Shown piece by piece: positions 24,991-32,850 of a stretch of 52,720 nucleotides of DNA. Made by a program: the position numbers and the translations under genes. This stretch comes from Sandaracinus sp. (GTDB lineage Bacteria; Myxococcota_A; Polyangia; Polyangiales; Houyiibacteriaceae). Numbering within the stretch: position 1 is the first letter of the stretch; each line of letters begins with the position of its first letter. The notes under the pieces are model-generated. The model saw only the letters and a program-made list of their open reading frames with translations, did no database searches and was not told the origin of the DNA. Location: contig PABA01000117.1 in the NCBI GenBank assembly GCA_002699025.1, positions 1 to 52,720 of the forward strand. The letters are read 5' to 3'.

Positions 24991-25380
24991 GCAGCGGCCG
25001 CGAAGCGGCGAAGTCGGGCGGCTGCGAAGGGGAACAGCGGCCGCGAAGCGGCGAAGCCGGGCGACTGTGAAGGGGCAGCGGCCGCGAAGCGGCGAAGCCG
25101 GGCGGCTGCGAAGGGGAACAGCGGCCGCGAAGCGGCGAAGACGCACTGCTGCCAAGGGACCGCTGCGGCCGCGAACGCGGCGAAGCGGGGCGGCTGCGAA
25201 GGGGAGCAGCGGCCGCGAAGCGGCGAAGCGGGGCGGCTGCGAAGGGGAGCAGCGGCCGCGAACGCGGCGAAGCGGGGCGGCCGCGAAGCGGAGCAGCGGC
25301 CGCGAAGCGGCGAAGTCGGGCGACTGCGAAGGGGAGCAGCGGCCGCGAAGCGGCGAAGCGGGGCGGCTGCGAAGGGGAGC
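24991..25380. repeat. 43-bp tandem repeat, nine copies
   Basis: Units start at GCGGCCGCGAA at 24994, 25037, 25078, 25121, 25165, 25209, 25252, 25296 and 25339. Spacing is 41-44 bp, mostly 43. The core GCGGCCGCGAAGCGGCGAAG is nearly invariant; the second half (about 23 bp) varies. Seven of the nine cores form the hairpin GCCGC-GAA-GCGGC; copies 5 and 7 read GAACGCGG and break it. Every unit carries an 8-bp GCGGCCGC palindrome. Changing period length argues against a coding role. Confidence 0.92.
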
Positions 25381-25513
25381 GCCCCCAACGCCCGACCCGT
25401 GGCCCGGCCCCACGGAGCCGCGTTCGTGTCACGTCGAAGAACCGAGGCATGTGACGCGGCCAAGGGCCGCGCCGAGGGCCCCACGGGCCCGCTGGTAAGC
25501 CAAATAGCGAGCG

Positions 25514-26839
25514 TCAGCGAGCGCAAAAGACGTCCACCAGCGCGAAGAGGTCCGGGCCCGAGCGCTGGGCGAAGCGGTAGCGGACGCGCGCGAAGGGGAG
25601 GTCGTCGAGCGCGAGCAGGTGCTGGAGCGAGGCCGGGCTCGCGTCGACGACGAGGTCGGGTTGGGCGGCCCGGAGCGTCGCGGCGAGCTCCTCGCGCTGC
25701 GCCGGCGAGTAGCCGAGCGCCGGGAGCACGGGGCCGAGGTGCGGGAAGCGCGCGAAGGCCTCGGCGAGCGTCCCCACGGCGTGCGGGCGCGGATCGACGA
25801 TGACCGCGCCGGCCTCCTTCGCGGCGAGCGTGCCCGCGCCGAAGGCCATGCCGCCGTGCGTCAGCGTCGGGCCGTCCTCCACGACCACCACGCGGCGCCC
25901 GGCCATCGCCTCGGCGTCGTACTCGAGCGCCAGGCCGGCCTCGAGGACGGTCGCCCCGGGGCAGAGCGTCGCGGCGGCCTCGCGCACGGCGGAGACGTCC
26001 TCGGGCGCGGCGGCGTCGACCTTGTTCACGACCCACACGTCCGCCCGCCGTGCGTTCGTCTCGCCCGGGTAGAAGCGCGTCTCGTGCCCGGCGCGCAGCG
26101 CGTCCGCCACCACGATCTGCAAGTCCGCGGCGAAGAAGGGGCGGTCGTTGTTGCCGCCGTCCCAGAGGATGAGATCGCTCTCGGCCTCGGCCGCCTCGAG
26201 GATCGCCGCGTAGTCGACGCCGGCGAAGACGGTCAGGCCGGCCTCCACGTAGGGCTCGTACTCCTCGCGCTCCTCCACGGTGCACTCCTGCGCGTCGAGG
26301 TCCGCCGGCGTGGCGAAGCGCTGGACGGCCTGGCGCCGGAGGTCGCCGTAGGGCATCGGGTGGCGCACGACGCCCGCGCGCACGCCGCGGCCGGCCAGGT
26401 GGCGCGCCAGGGCCTGGGCGATGGGCGACTTGCCGGCGCCCGTGCGCACGGCCGTCACGGCGATCACCGGGAGCCGGGAGCGGAGCTCGGTGTGCTTCGG
26501 GCCGAGCAGGAGGAAGCTCGCGCCGGCGGCCTGGGCGATGGAGGCCTTGTGCATGACCTCTTCGTGCGCGAGGTCGCTGTAGGCCAGCAGCACCAGATCG
26601 ACGTCGAGCTCGCGGACGAGGCGCGGGAGCGCGCGCTCGGGGTGGATCGGGATGTCCTCGTCGTAGCCCTCGGGGGCGAGCGCGGCGGGGTAGCTGCGCG
26701 TCTCGATGAAGGGGATCTGCTCGGCCGTGAACGCGACGACGCGGAAGGCGGGGCGGGCCGCGAAGAAGGTGCGGAAGTCGTGGAAGTCGCGCCCGGCGGC
26801 GCCCATGACGATGCAGCGGAGGGGGTCGGAGGCGGCCAT
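25514..26839 (-). CDS. Cyclic 2,3-diphosphoglycerate synthetase-like protein
   Basis: A 441-residue protein of the cPGS/COG2403 family. The N-terminal Rossmann-like segment begins CIVMGAAGRDFHDFRTFF (residues 8-25). A P-loop-like motif AVRTGAGKS lies near residue 130. Then come LILWDGGNNDRPFF, NKVDAA (nucleotide-base-binding-like) and a long C-terminal domain with VVVEDGPTLTHGGM. The archaeal founder closes 2,3-bisphosphoglycerate to its cyclic form with ATP. Bacterial relatives are annotated as GTPases without proven function, so the reaction here is open. The ATG at 26839 is the only good start before the Rossmann strand. Divergent from the second kinase gene with a 97-bp gap, so they may share control. 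Confidence 0.8.
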   Translation of the reverse strand: MAASDPLRCIVMGAAGRDFHDFRTFFAARPAFRVVAFTAEQIPFIETRSYPAALAPEGYDEDIPIHPERALPRLVRELDVDLVLLAYSDLAHEEVMHKASIAQAAGASFLLLGPKHTELRSRLPVIAVTAVRTGAGKSPIAQALARHLAGRGVRAGVVRHPMPYGDLRRQAVQRFATPADLDAQECTVEEREEYEPYVEAGLTVFAGVDYAAILEAAEAESDLILWDGGNNDRPFFAADLQIVVADALRAGHETRFYPGETNARRADVWVVNKVDAAAPEDVSAVREAAATLCPGATVLEAGLALEYDAEAMAGRRVVVVEDGPTLTHGGMAFGAGTLAAKEAGAVIVDPRPHAVGTLAEAFARFPHLGPVLPALGYSPAQREELAATLRAAQPDLVVDASPASLQHLLALDDLPFARVRYRFAQRSGPDLFALVDVFCAR

Positions 26840-26900
26840 GGCTCGCACCCTACGCGCTGGCGCGCGGCGGCTCCATCGGGGCCCGTCCGGGTTTTCGCTG

Positions 26901-26928
26901 TTGTGCGCTCCCCCCGTCGGGGGATACT
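26901..26928 (+). promoter_or_regulatory. Promoter, probably leaderless
   Basis: TTGTGC at 26901-26906, a 16-bp spacer, then GATACT at 26923-26928, ending 8 nt before the GTG at 26937. This is the same layout as the promoter before the kinase gene at 11463. A CCCCC/GGGGG dyad (26911-26923) overlaps the spacer. Confidence 0.5.
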
Positions 26929-26936
26929 GCGCGGCG

Positions 26937-28100
26937 GTGTCGACGCCGCTCCGCGAGCTGCCCCCGGTGGGGTCCATCGGTCGCTACGAGGTGCTCGGCC
27001 GCCTGGCCGTCGGAGGGATGGCGGAGATCTTCCTGGCGGCCGAGTCGGGCCCCCGCGAGGTCTGGCGGCCGGTCGTGGTCAAGCGGATCCTGCCGCACGT
27101 CGCCGAGGACGAGGACTACGTCGAGTCCTTCGTGCAGGAGGCGGGCCTCTCGCTCCGCCTCAACCACCCGAACGTCTGCGCCGTGTACGAGTTCGGCGAG
27201 GAGGCGGGCCGCTTCTACCTCGCCATGGAGTACGTGCGGGGCGTGCGCCTCGGCGACCTCGTCGACCGCGCCTCGCCGCTCCCGATCCCGCTCGTCGCCC
27301 GCATCGTCGCGGACGTCGCCGCGGCGCTCCAGCACGCGCACCTCGCCGAGGACGAGCGCGGCGAGCCGCTCGGCATCGTCCACCGCGACGTCACGCCGGA
27401 CAACGTGATGGTGGGCTTCGACGGGCGCGTGAAGCTGCTCGACTTCGGCATCGCCAAGGCGGCCACGCAGCAGAAGAAGACCGAGGCGGGCGTGCTCAAG
27501 GGCAAGGTCGCCTACATGTCGCCGGAGCAGTACCAGGGCGAGCGCCTCGACGGGCGCGCGGATCTCTTCTCCCTCGGGGCGTGCTTCTTCGAGGCGCTGA
27601 CGGGGCAGAACCCGTTCGAGCGGGGCGCGGAGGCGCAGACCGTGGCGGCGATCCTCTTCGAGGACACGCCCTCGGCGCGCGCGCTCCGGCCCGAGATCCC
27701 CGAGGTGCTCGACGACCTGCTGCAGGGGATGCTCGCGAAGGACCCGGAGCGACGGACGCGCAGCGCCGAGTTCGTGGTCCGGGAGATCGACGCCTGGCTC
27801 GCCGGCACGGGGAAGCAGGTGCGCGACGGGGACGTGGCGGCCTTCCTCAAGGCGACCTTCCCCGGCGCGGCGGAGCAGACGCCGGAGCTCGACCGCACGC
27901 CGCTCGAGGCGCCGCGTCGCAAGCCGAGCGCGATGGACTCGGCGGCCTTCCACGCGGAGCTCGACGGGCTCGTGGAAGAGACGCAGCGGGCCGCGCGGCG
28001 GAAGCGCGCGCTGGTGGCCGTGCTCGCGGCGCTGCTCGTGCTCGGCGCGGGCGGGGCCGTGCTCTGGAAGGTGCTCACGGCGGCGCCTCCCCCCGGCTGA
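26937..28100 (+). CDS. Membrane Ser/Thr protein kinase
   Basis: A 387-residue Hanks-type kinase: glycine loop GRLAVGGMAEIFLA at about residue 18, Lys in VVKRIL, HRDVTPDN (about 148), DFGIAKAA (about 168), SPEQ (about 194). A membrane helix near the C-terminus (about 358-380, LVAVLAALLVLGAGGAVLW) leaves only a short tail outside, so it probably senses through partners. The GTG at 26937 is chosen because it follows a -10-like box by 8 nt and places 12 residues before the kinase fold. ATG codons further upstream overlap the divergent gene. The PAN-domain lipoprotein directly downstream is a possible partner, by position only. Confidence 0.88.
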   Translation: MSTPLRELPPVGSIGRYEVLGRLAVGGMAEIFLAAESGPREVWRPVVVKRILPHVAEDEDYVESFVQEAGLSLRLNHPNVCAVYEFGEEAGRFYLAMEYVRGVRLGDLVDRASPLPIPLVARIVADVAAALQHAHLAEDERGEPLGIVHRDVTPDNVMVGFDGRVKLLDFGIAKAATQQKKTEAGVLKGKVAYMSPEQYQGERLDGRADLFSLGACFFEALTGQNPFERGAEAQTVAAILFEDTPSARALRPEIPEVLDDLLQGMLAKDPERRTRSAEFVVREIDAWLAGTGKQVRDGDVAAFLKATFPGAAEQTPELDRTPLEAPRRKPSAMDSAAFHAELDGLVEETQRAARRKRALVAVLAALLVLGAGGAVLWKVLTAAPPPG

Positions 28101-28166
28101 GCGGGTCGGGCGGGCCCCGACACGGGAGCGGTCGCCGTTCGCGTCCATCGGTACCAAGCTCCGCCC

Positions 28167-28814
28167 ATGCTTCGCCTCTCGCTCCTCGGCGCGCTGCTGA
28201 TCGGCGGCGCGCTCGCGTGCACCCAGAAGACCACCACCACCACCACCACCACGCCGCCGCCGGCGACCGCCTCTCCGGCGCCCGCGACCGCGCCGGGCGA
28301 GATCCCTCCGCTCGATCCGGGGCAGATCGTCAACGGCGTCGATCTCCCGGGCATGGACATGCGCTCGTTCATCCCGACGGCGCCGGACCCGGCCCTCTGT
28401 CAGCGCGCCTGCGAGGAGGACCCGCGCTGCCTCGCCTTCTCCTACGTGCGCCCCGGCGCGAGCGGCGTGAACGCGCGCTGCTGGCTCAAGGAGGGCATCC
28501 CGACGGCGAACCTCGACGACTGCTGCCACTCGGGCGTCGTGCGGACCGAGCCCGCCGGGCAGACCCTCGACGACGCCGGCGAGGACGGGCTCGCGCGGGC
28601 GAACTACGTGGGCGGGGACATCCGCGGCTTCGACCTCGAGGCCCCCGACCCGGCCCTCTGCCGCGCCGCCTGCGAGGCCGAGGAGGCCTGCGTCGGCTTC
28701 ACCTACGTGCGCCCCGGCTTCCAGTCGTCGGCCCCCCGCTGCTGGCTCAAGCACACGCTCGGCGAGCCGCGGGGCGACGCCTGCTGCCTCTCGGGCACGG
28801 TCGAGCGCCCCTGA
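28167..28814 (+). CDS. Lipoprotein with two PAN/Apple domains
   Basis: A 215-residue lipoprotein. The signal ends GGALAC, so Cys18 should carry lipid. A run of eight Thr (from an ACC microsatellite) and a Pro/Ala linker follow. Two repeats of about 70 residues come next, each with an invariant core: PDPALCQRAC..RCLAFSYVRPG..ARCWLK and PDPALCRAAC..ACVGFTYVRPG..PRCWLK, each then ending DxCC.SG. This Cys pattern and the AFSYV/GFTYV strand are typical of PAN_4/Apple domains, which bind protein or carbohydrate outside the cell. The kinase gene ends 66 bp upstream, so they may be co-transcribed. The ligand is unknown. Confidence 0.85.
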   Translation: MLRLSLLGALLIGGALACTQKTTTTTTTTPPPATASPAPATAPGEIPPLDPGQIVNGVDLPGMDMRSFIPTAPDPALCQRACEEDPRCLAFSYVRPGASGVNARCWLKEGIPTANLDDCCHSGVVRTEPAGQTLDDAGEDGLARANYVGGDIRGFDLEAPDPALCRAACEAEEACVGFTYVRPGFQSSAPRCWLKHTLGEPRGDACCLSGTVERP

Positions 28815-28885
28815 GCCGAGCTGGCGGCGACTCGAGCCCGGGGCTGGCGTTCGCGCGCTCCGTGCTCTACGCCTTCGCCACACAT

Positions 28886-28969
28886 CGAAGCTGGGGGTGC
28901 CCGCCGCGACGCGGGCTGAGAGAGTCCCTTCGAACCTGAACCGGCTCGCACCGGCGTAGGGAAGCTTCG
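28886..28969 (+). ncRNA. TPP riboswitch (THI element)
   Basis: A standard thiamin pyrophosphate riboswitch. Closing stem P1 is CGAAGCT (28886-28892) with AGCTTCG (28963-28969). Conserved parts are visible in order: GGGGGTGCCC, GGGCTGAGAGAGTCCC, CGAACCTGAACCGG and GCGTAGGGAAGC. It lies 71 nt before the ATG of the methyltransferase gene, in the same direction. TPP binding should lower expression of the two genes downstream. No T-run terminator follows; a CTCCC near 29001 could pair with the GAGGAG ribosome site at 29028-29033, suggesting control of translation start. Confidence 0.95.
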
Positions 28970-29040
28970 CGTTCGGCCGCGCCCGCGGCGCCCGTTCGCG
29001 CTCCCGCTTCGTGTCCCGCCCCCACCCGAGGAGCCCCACG

Positions 29041-29754
29041 ATGACCGAGCGCGCCGCCTTCGACCTCTTCGCGAACGACTACGACGCCTGGTTCGGCGAG
29101 AACCGCGACCTCCTCGAGAGCGAGGTCCGGCTCCTCGCCCACGCCTGGCCGAAGGGCGAGATCCGGAGCGCGCTCTCCGTCGGCTGCGGCACGGGGCTCT
29201 TCGAGGCGATCCTGAAGCGGGATCACGGCATCCACGTCACGCACGGCGTCGAGCCGGCCGAGGGCATGGCCGCCATCGCGCGCGAGCGAGGCATGGAGGT
29301 CGCGATCGGGACGGCCGAGGAGGCGGACCTCGGAGAGGGCGCGCACGACGTGCTCCTCTTCAACGGCTCGACCTCCTACGTGAAGGACCTCGAGGGGGTC
29401 TTCCGCCGCGCCCACGCCGCGCTCCGCCCCGGCGGCCACGTGCTCGTCGTCGACGTCCCGCGGGAGAGCGGCTACGGCGTGCTCTACTGCCTGGCGAACG
29501 AGCTCGGCACCTGGGACCACCCGGTCTTCGAGGGCGTGAAGCCGGCGGCGGCCTACCCGATCCCCTTCGTGCAGGCGGCCACCTGGCACACGACGGCGGA
29601 GCGCGTCGCGGCGCTCGAGGCGGCCGGCTTCCGGATCGTGCGCACGGCGCAGACGTTGACGCGCCACCCGGTCTTCGCGCCGGAGGGCGTCGAGGAGCCC
29701 CGCGACGGGCACGACGCCGGGGACTACGTCGCCATCCTCGCCGAGCGGTCCTGA
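29041..29754 (+). CDS. SAM-dependent methyltransferase under TPP control
   Basis: A 237-residue class I methyltransferase. Motif I (SAM binding) is LSVGCGTGLFEAIL (about residues 45-58). The acidic end of strand 2 is GVEPAEGM, and the motif near strand 4 is HDVLLFNGSTSYVKDLEGVFRRAHAALRPGG. The start has an excellent ribosome site (GAGGAG, 7 nt away). It is the first gene after the TPP riboswitch and is one base from the tenA start, so it should belong to thiamin metabolism or salvage. I know of no thiamin step with an assigned enzyme of this type. Substrates to consider are pyrimidine or thiazole fragments, or thiamin analogues. The family alone does not tell. Confidence 0.85.
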   Translation: MTERAAFDLFANDYDAWFGENRDLLESEVRLLAHAWPKGEIRSALSVGCGTGLFEAILKRDHGIHVTHGVEPAEGMAAIARERGMEVAIGTAEEADLGEGAHDVLLFNGSTSYVKDLEGVFRRAHAALRPGGHVLVVDVPRESGYGVLYCLANELGTWDHPVFEGVKPAAAYPIPFVQAATWHTTAERVAALEAAGFRIVRTAQTLTRHPVFAPEGVEEPRDGHDAGDYVAILAERS

Positions 29755-29755
29755 C

Positions 29756-30421
29756 GTGAGCGATCCGCAGGGAGACCCGCCGGGGGAGGGGCTCGCGCAG
29801 CGACTCCGGGCGGACGCCGCGCCCATCCGCGAGGCCTGCCTGCGCCACCCCTTCGTGCGCGGCATCGCGGACGGCAGCCTGCCGCCGGAGGTCTTCGCGC
29901 GCTGGGTGCGGCAGGACTGGCTCTACCTGCGGCGCTACGTGGAGGTGCTCGAGCAGGCGGCCGAGCGGGCGCCCACGCCGGAGGCCACCGAGCGCTGGGG
30001 CGAGCTGCACGCGCTGACCGTGGACCACGAGCTCGACCTGCACCGGGCCTTCGCCGCGCGCTTCGAGCTCACGGCGGAGGCCCTCGACGCGACCGAGCCC
30101 TACGCGGCCACGACGGCCTACGGGCAGTTCCTGCTCCAGAGCGCCGGCGTCTCCTACCCGGTGCTGGTCGCCGCGCTCCTGCCCTGCGGGGTCGGCTACG
30201 CGGCGCTCGCCGAGGAGCTGGCGGCCGGGCCGGAGCCGGCCGACGGGCGCTACGCGGACTGGATCCGCACCTACGACGACCCGGCCTTCCGCGAGGCGGT
30301 CGCGTGGATGGAGGGCGAGCTCGAGCGGCACGTCGCGGACCTCTCGCTCGTCGAGGCGACCTACGCCGCGGGCGCCCAGCACGAGCTGGCCTTCTGGGAC
30401 GCGCTCTGGGCCGGCGGCTGA
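29756..30421 (+). CDS. tenA: TenA family aminopyrimidine aminohydrolase
   Basis: A 221-residue all-helical TenA/thiaminase II protein. It should release hydroxymethylpyrimidine (HMP) from aminopyrimidine breakdown products of thiamin, for salvage. Family marks: DWLYLRRYVEVLE (residues 59-71), VLVAALLPCGVGYAAL with the nucleophile-type Cys near 142, and AQHELAFWDALW with Glu near 209. The Cys places it in the TenA_C branch, which has aminohydrolase activity in characterised members; GVGY replaces the usual bulky W/Y positions nearby. Translation starts at GTG 29756, one base after the methyltransferase stop, so the two are coupled and share the TPP riboswitch. No other thiamin gene lies in the window. 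Confidence 0.9.
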   Translation: MSDPQGDPPGEGLAQRLRADAAPIREACLRHPFVRGIADGSLPPEVFARWVRQDWLYLRRYVEVLEQAAERAPTPEATERWGELHALTVDHELDLHRAFAARFELTAEALDATEPYAATTAYGQFLLQSAGVSYPVLVAALLPCGVGYAALAEELAAGPEPADGRYADWIRTYDDPAFREAVAWMEGELERHVADLSLVEATYAAGAQHELAFWDALWAGG

Positions 30422-30470
30422 ACGGGCGGTCGCGAACGGGCGGCCGTGAACGGGCGGCCGCGAACGGGCC
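30421..30470. repeat. 14-bp tandem repeat, 3.5 copies
   Basis: AACGGGCGGCCGCG, with T/C and T/C variants, is repeated three times plus a half copy, beginning at the last base of the tenA stop codon. Confidence 0.85.
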
Positions 30471-30530
30471 TCGCCGCGCCATGAGGCGGGCCGCTACCAT
30501 GGGCGCCGTGGGGGAGCGGGGTGCGATGGG

Positions 30531-32468
30531 ATGCGGCGGAGGCGAGTGAGGCGGTGGCGCGGTGCGTGGGCGTGGGCGTGTGTCCTGGCGCTCCACGCCT
30601 GCGGGGACGACGGGCCGGAGCGCTGGAGCGTGAGCTCGCCGGACGGGGCGCTCACGATCGAGGTCGTCGAGGACCAGGGCGCGCTCGCCTACCGGGTGCT
30701 CGACGACGGGATCGAGGTGGTCGCGCTCTCGCCGCTCGGGCTCGAGACGGACGCCGGGCCGCTCGGCGCGCGCGTCGTCGGGGAGGCGACGCGGATCGTC
30801 GAAGAGAGCTACGCGATGCCGCACGGCAAGCGGCGTGAGCGGGCGGTGCGCGGGAACGAGCTGGTGCTCGAGCTGGCCGGGGCCGTGCCGGGCGCGCTGG
30901 TGCTGCGGGCGCACGACGACGGCGTGGCCTTCCGCTACCGGCTCGAGGGCGAGGGCGAGGGGAGGGTGAAGGGGGAGGCGACGGGCTTCGACCTGCCCGC
31001 CGGCGAGCCGGCCTGGCTGCTCCCCTACGACGAGGGGGCGCTCTTCGCCGGGAGCTACGAGGCGACCTGGGTGCACGGGGAGAGCGGCGACGCGGGGCGC
31101 GGTCGCGGCTGGGCCTTCCCGGCGCTCTTCGCGCTCGATGGGGAGTCGCGCTGGGTGATGATCACCGAGAGCGACCTCGACGGGGCCTACGCGGGGACGC
31201 GCCTCGACGAGACGCCGGTGGTCGAGGGCGGGCGGACCCGCTACGGGATCCGCTTCCCGAGTCCGATCGAGGGCGGCCGCGTCGGCGAGGTGGAGCCGCG
31301 CTCGGCGCGCCCCTTCGCGACGCCGTGGCGAGTGTTGCTGATCGGGGATCGCGCCGAGGTCGTGGAGAGCACGCTCGTGGAGGATCTGGCGCGGCCGACG
31401 GAGCTCGAGGACACGGATTGGATCCGCCCGGGGCGCGCGGCCTGGTCCTGGCCGACGCAGCTCACGGGGGACGTGGCGCAGCAGCGCGCCTACCTCGCCT
31501 TCGCCGAGCGGGTGGGCTGGGAGCACGTGCTCGTCGACGCGAACTGGACCGACTGGGAGGACGCCGAGGCGGTGGTGCCGGCCTTCGTGGCGGAGGCGGC
31601 CGAGGCCGGGGTGAGCGTGTGGCTCTGGTACAACTCCGGCGGCGAGCACAACGGCATCAGCGAGGCGCCGCGGGATCGCATGTCGGACCCGGAGGTGCGG
31701 CGGGCGGAGATGGCGCGCATCGCCGGCTGGGGTGTGGCCGGCATCAAGGTCGACTTCTTCCAGAGCGACAAGCAGGACCGGGTGCAGCAGTACCTGGCGA
31801 TCCTCGAGGACGCGGGCGAGGCCCAGCTCATGGTGAACCTGCACGGCTGCACGGCGCCGCGGGGCTGGGCGCGGACGCATCCGTACCTGATGACCATGGA
31901 GGCGATCCGCGGGGCGGAGTTCTACCTCTTCCCGAGCGGGCCGCGGGCCGAGGACCACGTGCGCTACGTGTTCACGCGGAACGTGATCGGCGCGATGGAC
32001 TACACGCCGGTGATCCTCGAGCCGGCGCTCGAGAAGAACGACCTCGGCTGGGCGCACCAGCTGGCGCTCGCGGTGCTCTTCGAGAGCGGGGTGCAGCACT
32101 TCGCGGGGCGCGCGGATGGGAGCGAGGAGGAGGGCTTCGCGGCGCTCTTCGCGGCCTACCCGTTCGTGGAGCGCTTCTTCGCGGAGGTGCCGGCGGCCTG
32201 GGACGAGACGGTGCTGCTGGCGGGGCATCCGGAGACGCACGCCGTGCTCGCGCGGCGGCGCGGGGAGGTGTGGTGGGTGGCCGGGGTGACGGTGGAGGCG
32301 CGGGAGCTCGAGCTGGAGCTCGGGCGGCTCGGCGAGGGGCCCTTCGAGGTGACGCGCATCGAGGAGGGGGCGACGGCGGATGCGCTGGTGGAGTCGAGCG
32401 AGGAAGCGCTCGACCGGCTGAGCGTCTCGCTGCCCGCCCGCGGAGGCTTCGTCGCGACCCTGCGCTGA
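30531..32468 (+). CDS. Glycoside hydrolase family 97 protein
   Basis: A 645-residue exported enzyme of GH97 (alpha-glucosidase/alpha-galactosidase family). The signal ends ALHAC, a plausible lipobox. The N-terminal beta-sandwich opens with the family pattern VSSPDGALTIEV. The barrel contains GRAAWSWPTQ, HVLVDANWTDWE, GIKVDFFQSDKQD (about residues 403-415), LMVNLHGCTAPRGWARTHPYLMTMEAIRGAE (in pieces, about 435-462) and YTPVILEPA. Asp in KVDF and Glu in TMEAIRG are spaced as nucleophile and acid in the retaining branch, so alpha-galactosidase-like activity is more likely than inverting alpha-glucosidase. That is inference. It stands alone, without Sus-type transporters. Confidence 0.88.
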   Translation: MRRRRVRRWRGAWAWACVLALHACGDDGPERWSVSSPDGALTIEVVEDQGALAYRVLDDGIEVVALSPLGLETDAGPLGARVVGEATRIVEESYAMPHGKRRERAVRGNELVLELAGAVPGALVLRAHDDGVAFRYRLEGEGEGRVKGEATGFDLPAGEPAWLLPYDEGALFAGSYEATWVHGESGDAGRGRGWAFPALFALDGESRWVMITESDLDGAYAGTRLDETPVVEGGRTRYGIRFPSPIEGGRVGEVEPRSARPFATPWRVLLIGDRAEVVESTLVEDLARPTELEDTDWIRPGRAAWSWPTQLTGDVAQQRAYLAFAERVGWEHVLVDANWTDWEDAEAVVPAFVAEAAEAGVSVWLWYNSGGEHNGISEAPRDRMSDPEVRRAEMARIAGWGVAGIKVDFFQSDKQDRVQQYLAILEDAGEAQLMVNLHGCTAPRGWARTHPYLMTMEAIRGAEFYLFPSGPRAEDHVRYVFTRNVIGAMDYTPVILEPALEKNDLGWAHQLALAVLFESGVQHFAGRADGSEEEGFAALFAAYPFVERFFAEVPAAWDETVLLAGHPETHAVLARRRGEVWWVAGVTVEARELELELGRLGEGPFEVTRIEEGATADALVESSEEALDRLSVSLPARGGFVATLR

Positions 32469-32850
32469 CGGCGCCCCGCGCCGTCCCCGTGCCCCTGCCC
32501 GTGCCCCTGCCCGTGCCCGCAACCTGAAGAGCCGAACGAGAAGCGACGCGAGCCCGTGCGTCTGCCGTGTCGGACGCCGTCGCGGGCAGCGGGGTCGCCG
32601 CCCTGTCGGGCGCGGGCCTCGCCGTCGCGAGCAGGCGCAAGGGCATGATGTCTCGCACCCGCGGGGTGTGCGAGACACCCGGGCCTCTCCGTCACGGGCA
32701 GGCTGTGGGAGCCATCCACGGCTCGTCGCCGCGGGCACGGGCAGGGACACGGCAGGGGAACGCAGCCGCGCGGGCCTCGCCGTCACGGTCGAGGCCGAGG
32801 GCAAGGGGAGGGGGCCAGCGCTGGTATCCTCGTCGGAGAGGGGGAAGAGG
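32469..32850. other. Spacer after GH97, 382 bp
   Basis: Non-coding. It starts with a CCCGTG/CCCCTG hexamer run (32486-32519), has a good hairpin at 32649-32677 and a reverse-strand version of the hexamer repeat near 32733-32760. The last 25 bp carry TATCCT (32824) and a GAGAGGGGGAAGAGG ribosome site for the next gene. Confidence 0.7.
32649..32677. terminator. 10-bp stem hairpin
   Basis: TGTCTCGCAC and GTGCGAGACA pair perfectly around a 9-nt loop. It lies 180 nt after the GH97 stop, with no T-run. It could be a terminator or mRNA 3' end structure. Confidence 0.4.

Larger units (their letters stand above)
24612..25513. other. Repeat- and hairpin-rich spacer, 902 bp
   Basis: Lies between two minus-strand genes: downstream of the cPGS-like gene and upstream of the DUF2330 gene. 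It holds three consecutive hairpins (24735-24818) and a nine-copy 43-bp repeat (24991-25380). Open frames on both strands span it only because the repeat lacks stops. Their products are periodic Arg/Gly/Ala strings with no conserved fold. I see no gene. Confidence 0.75.

Noticed and set aside
24991-25380. CRISPR array
   Set aside because: Period is 43 bp with the variable part still repetitive rather than unique spacers, and there are no cas genes nearby.
24638-25498. Possible Arg/Gly/Ala-rich repeat protein encoded by the 43-bp array
   Set aside because: Unit length varies (41, 43, 44 bp), so the frame shifts between copies. There is no ribosome site, and all frames on both strands are open equally.
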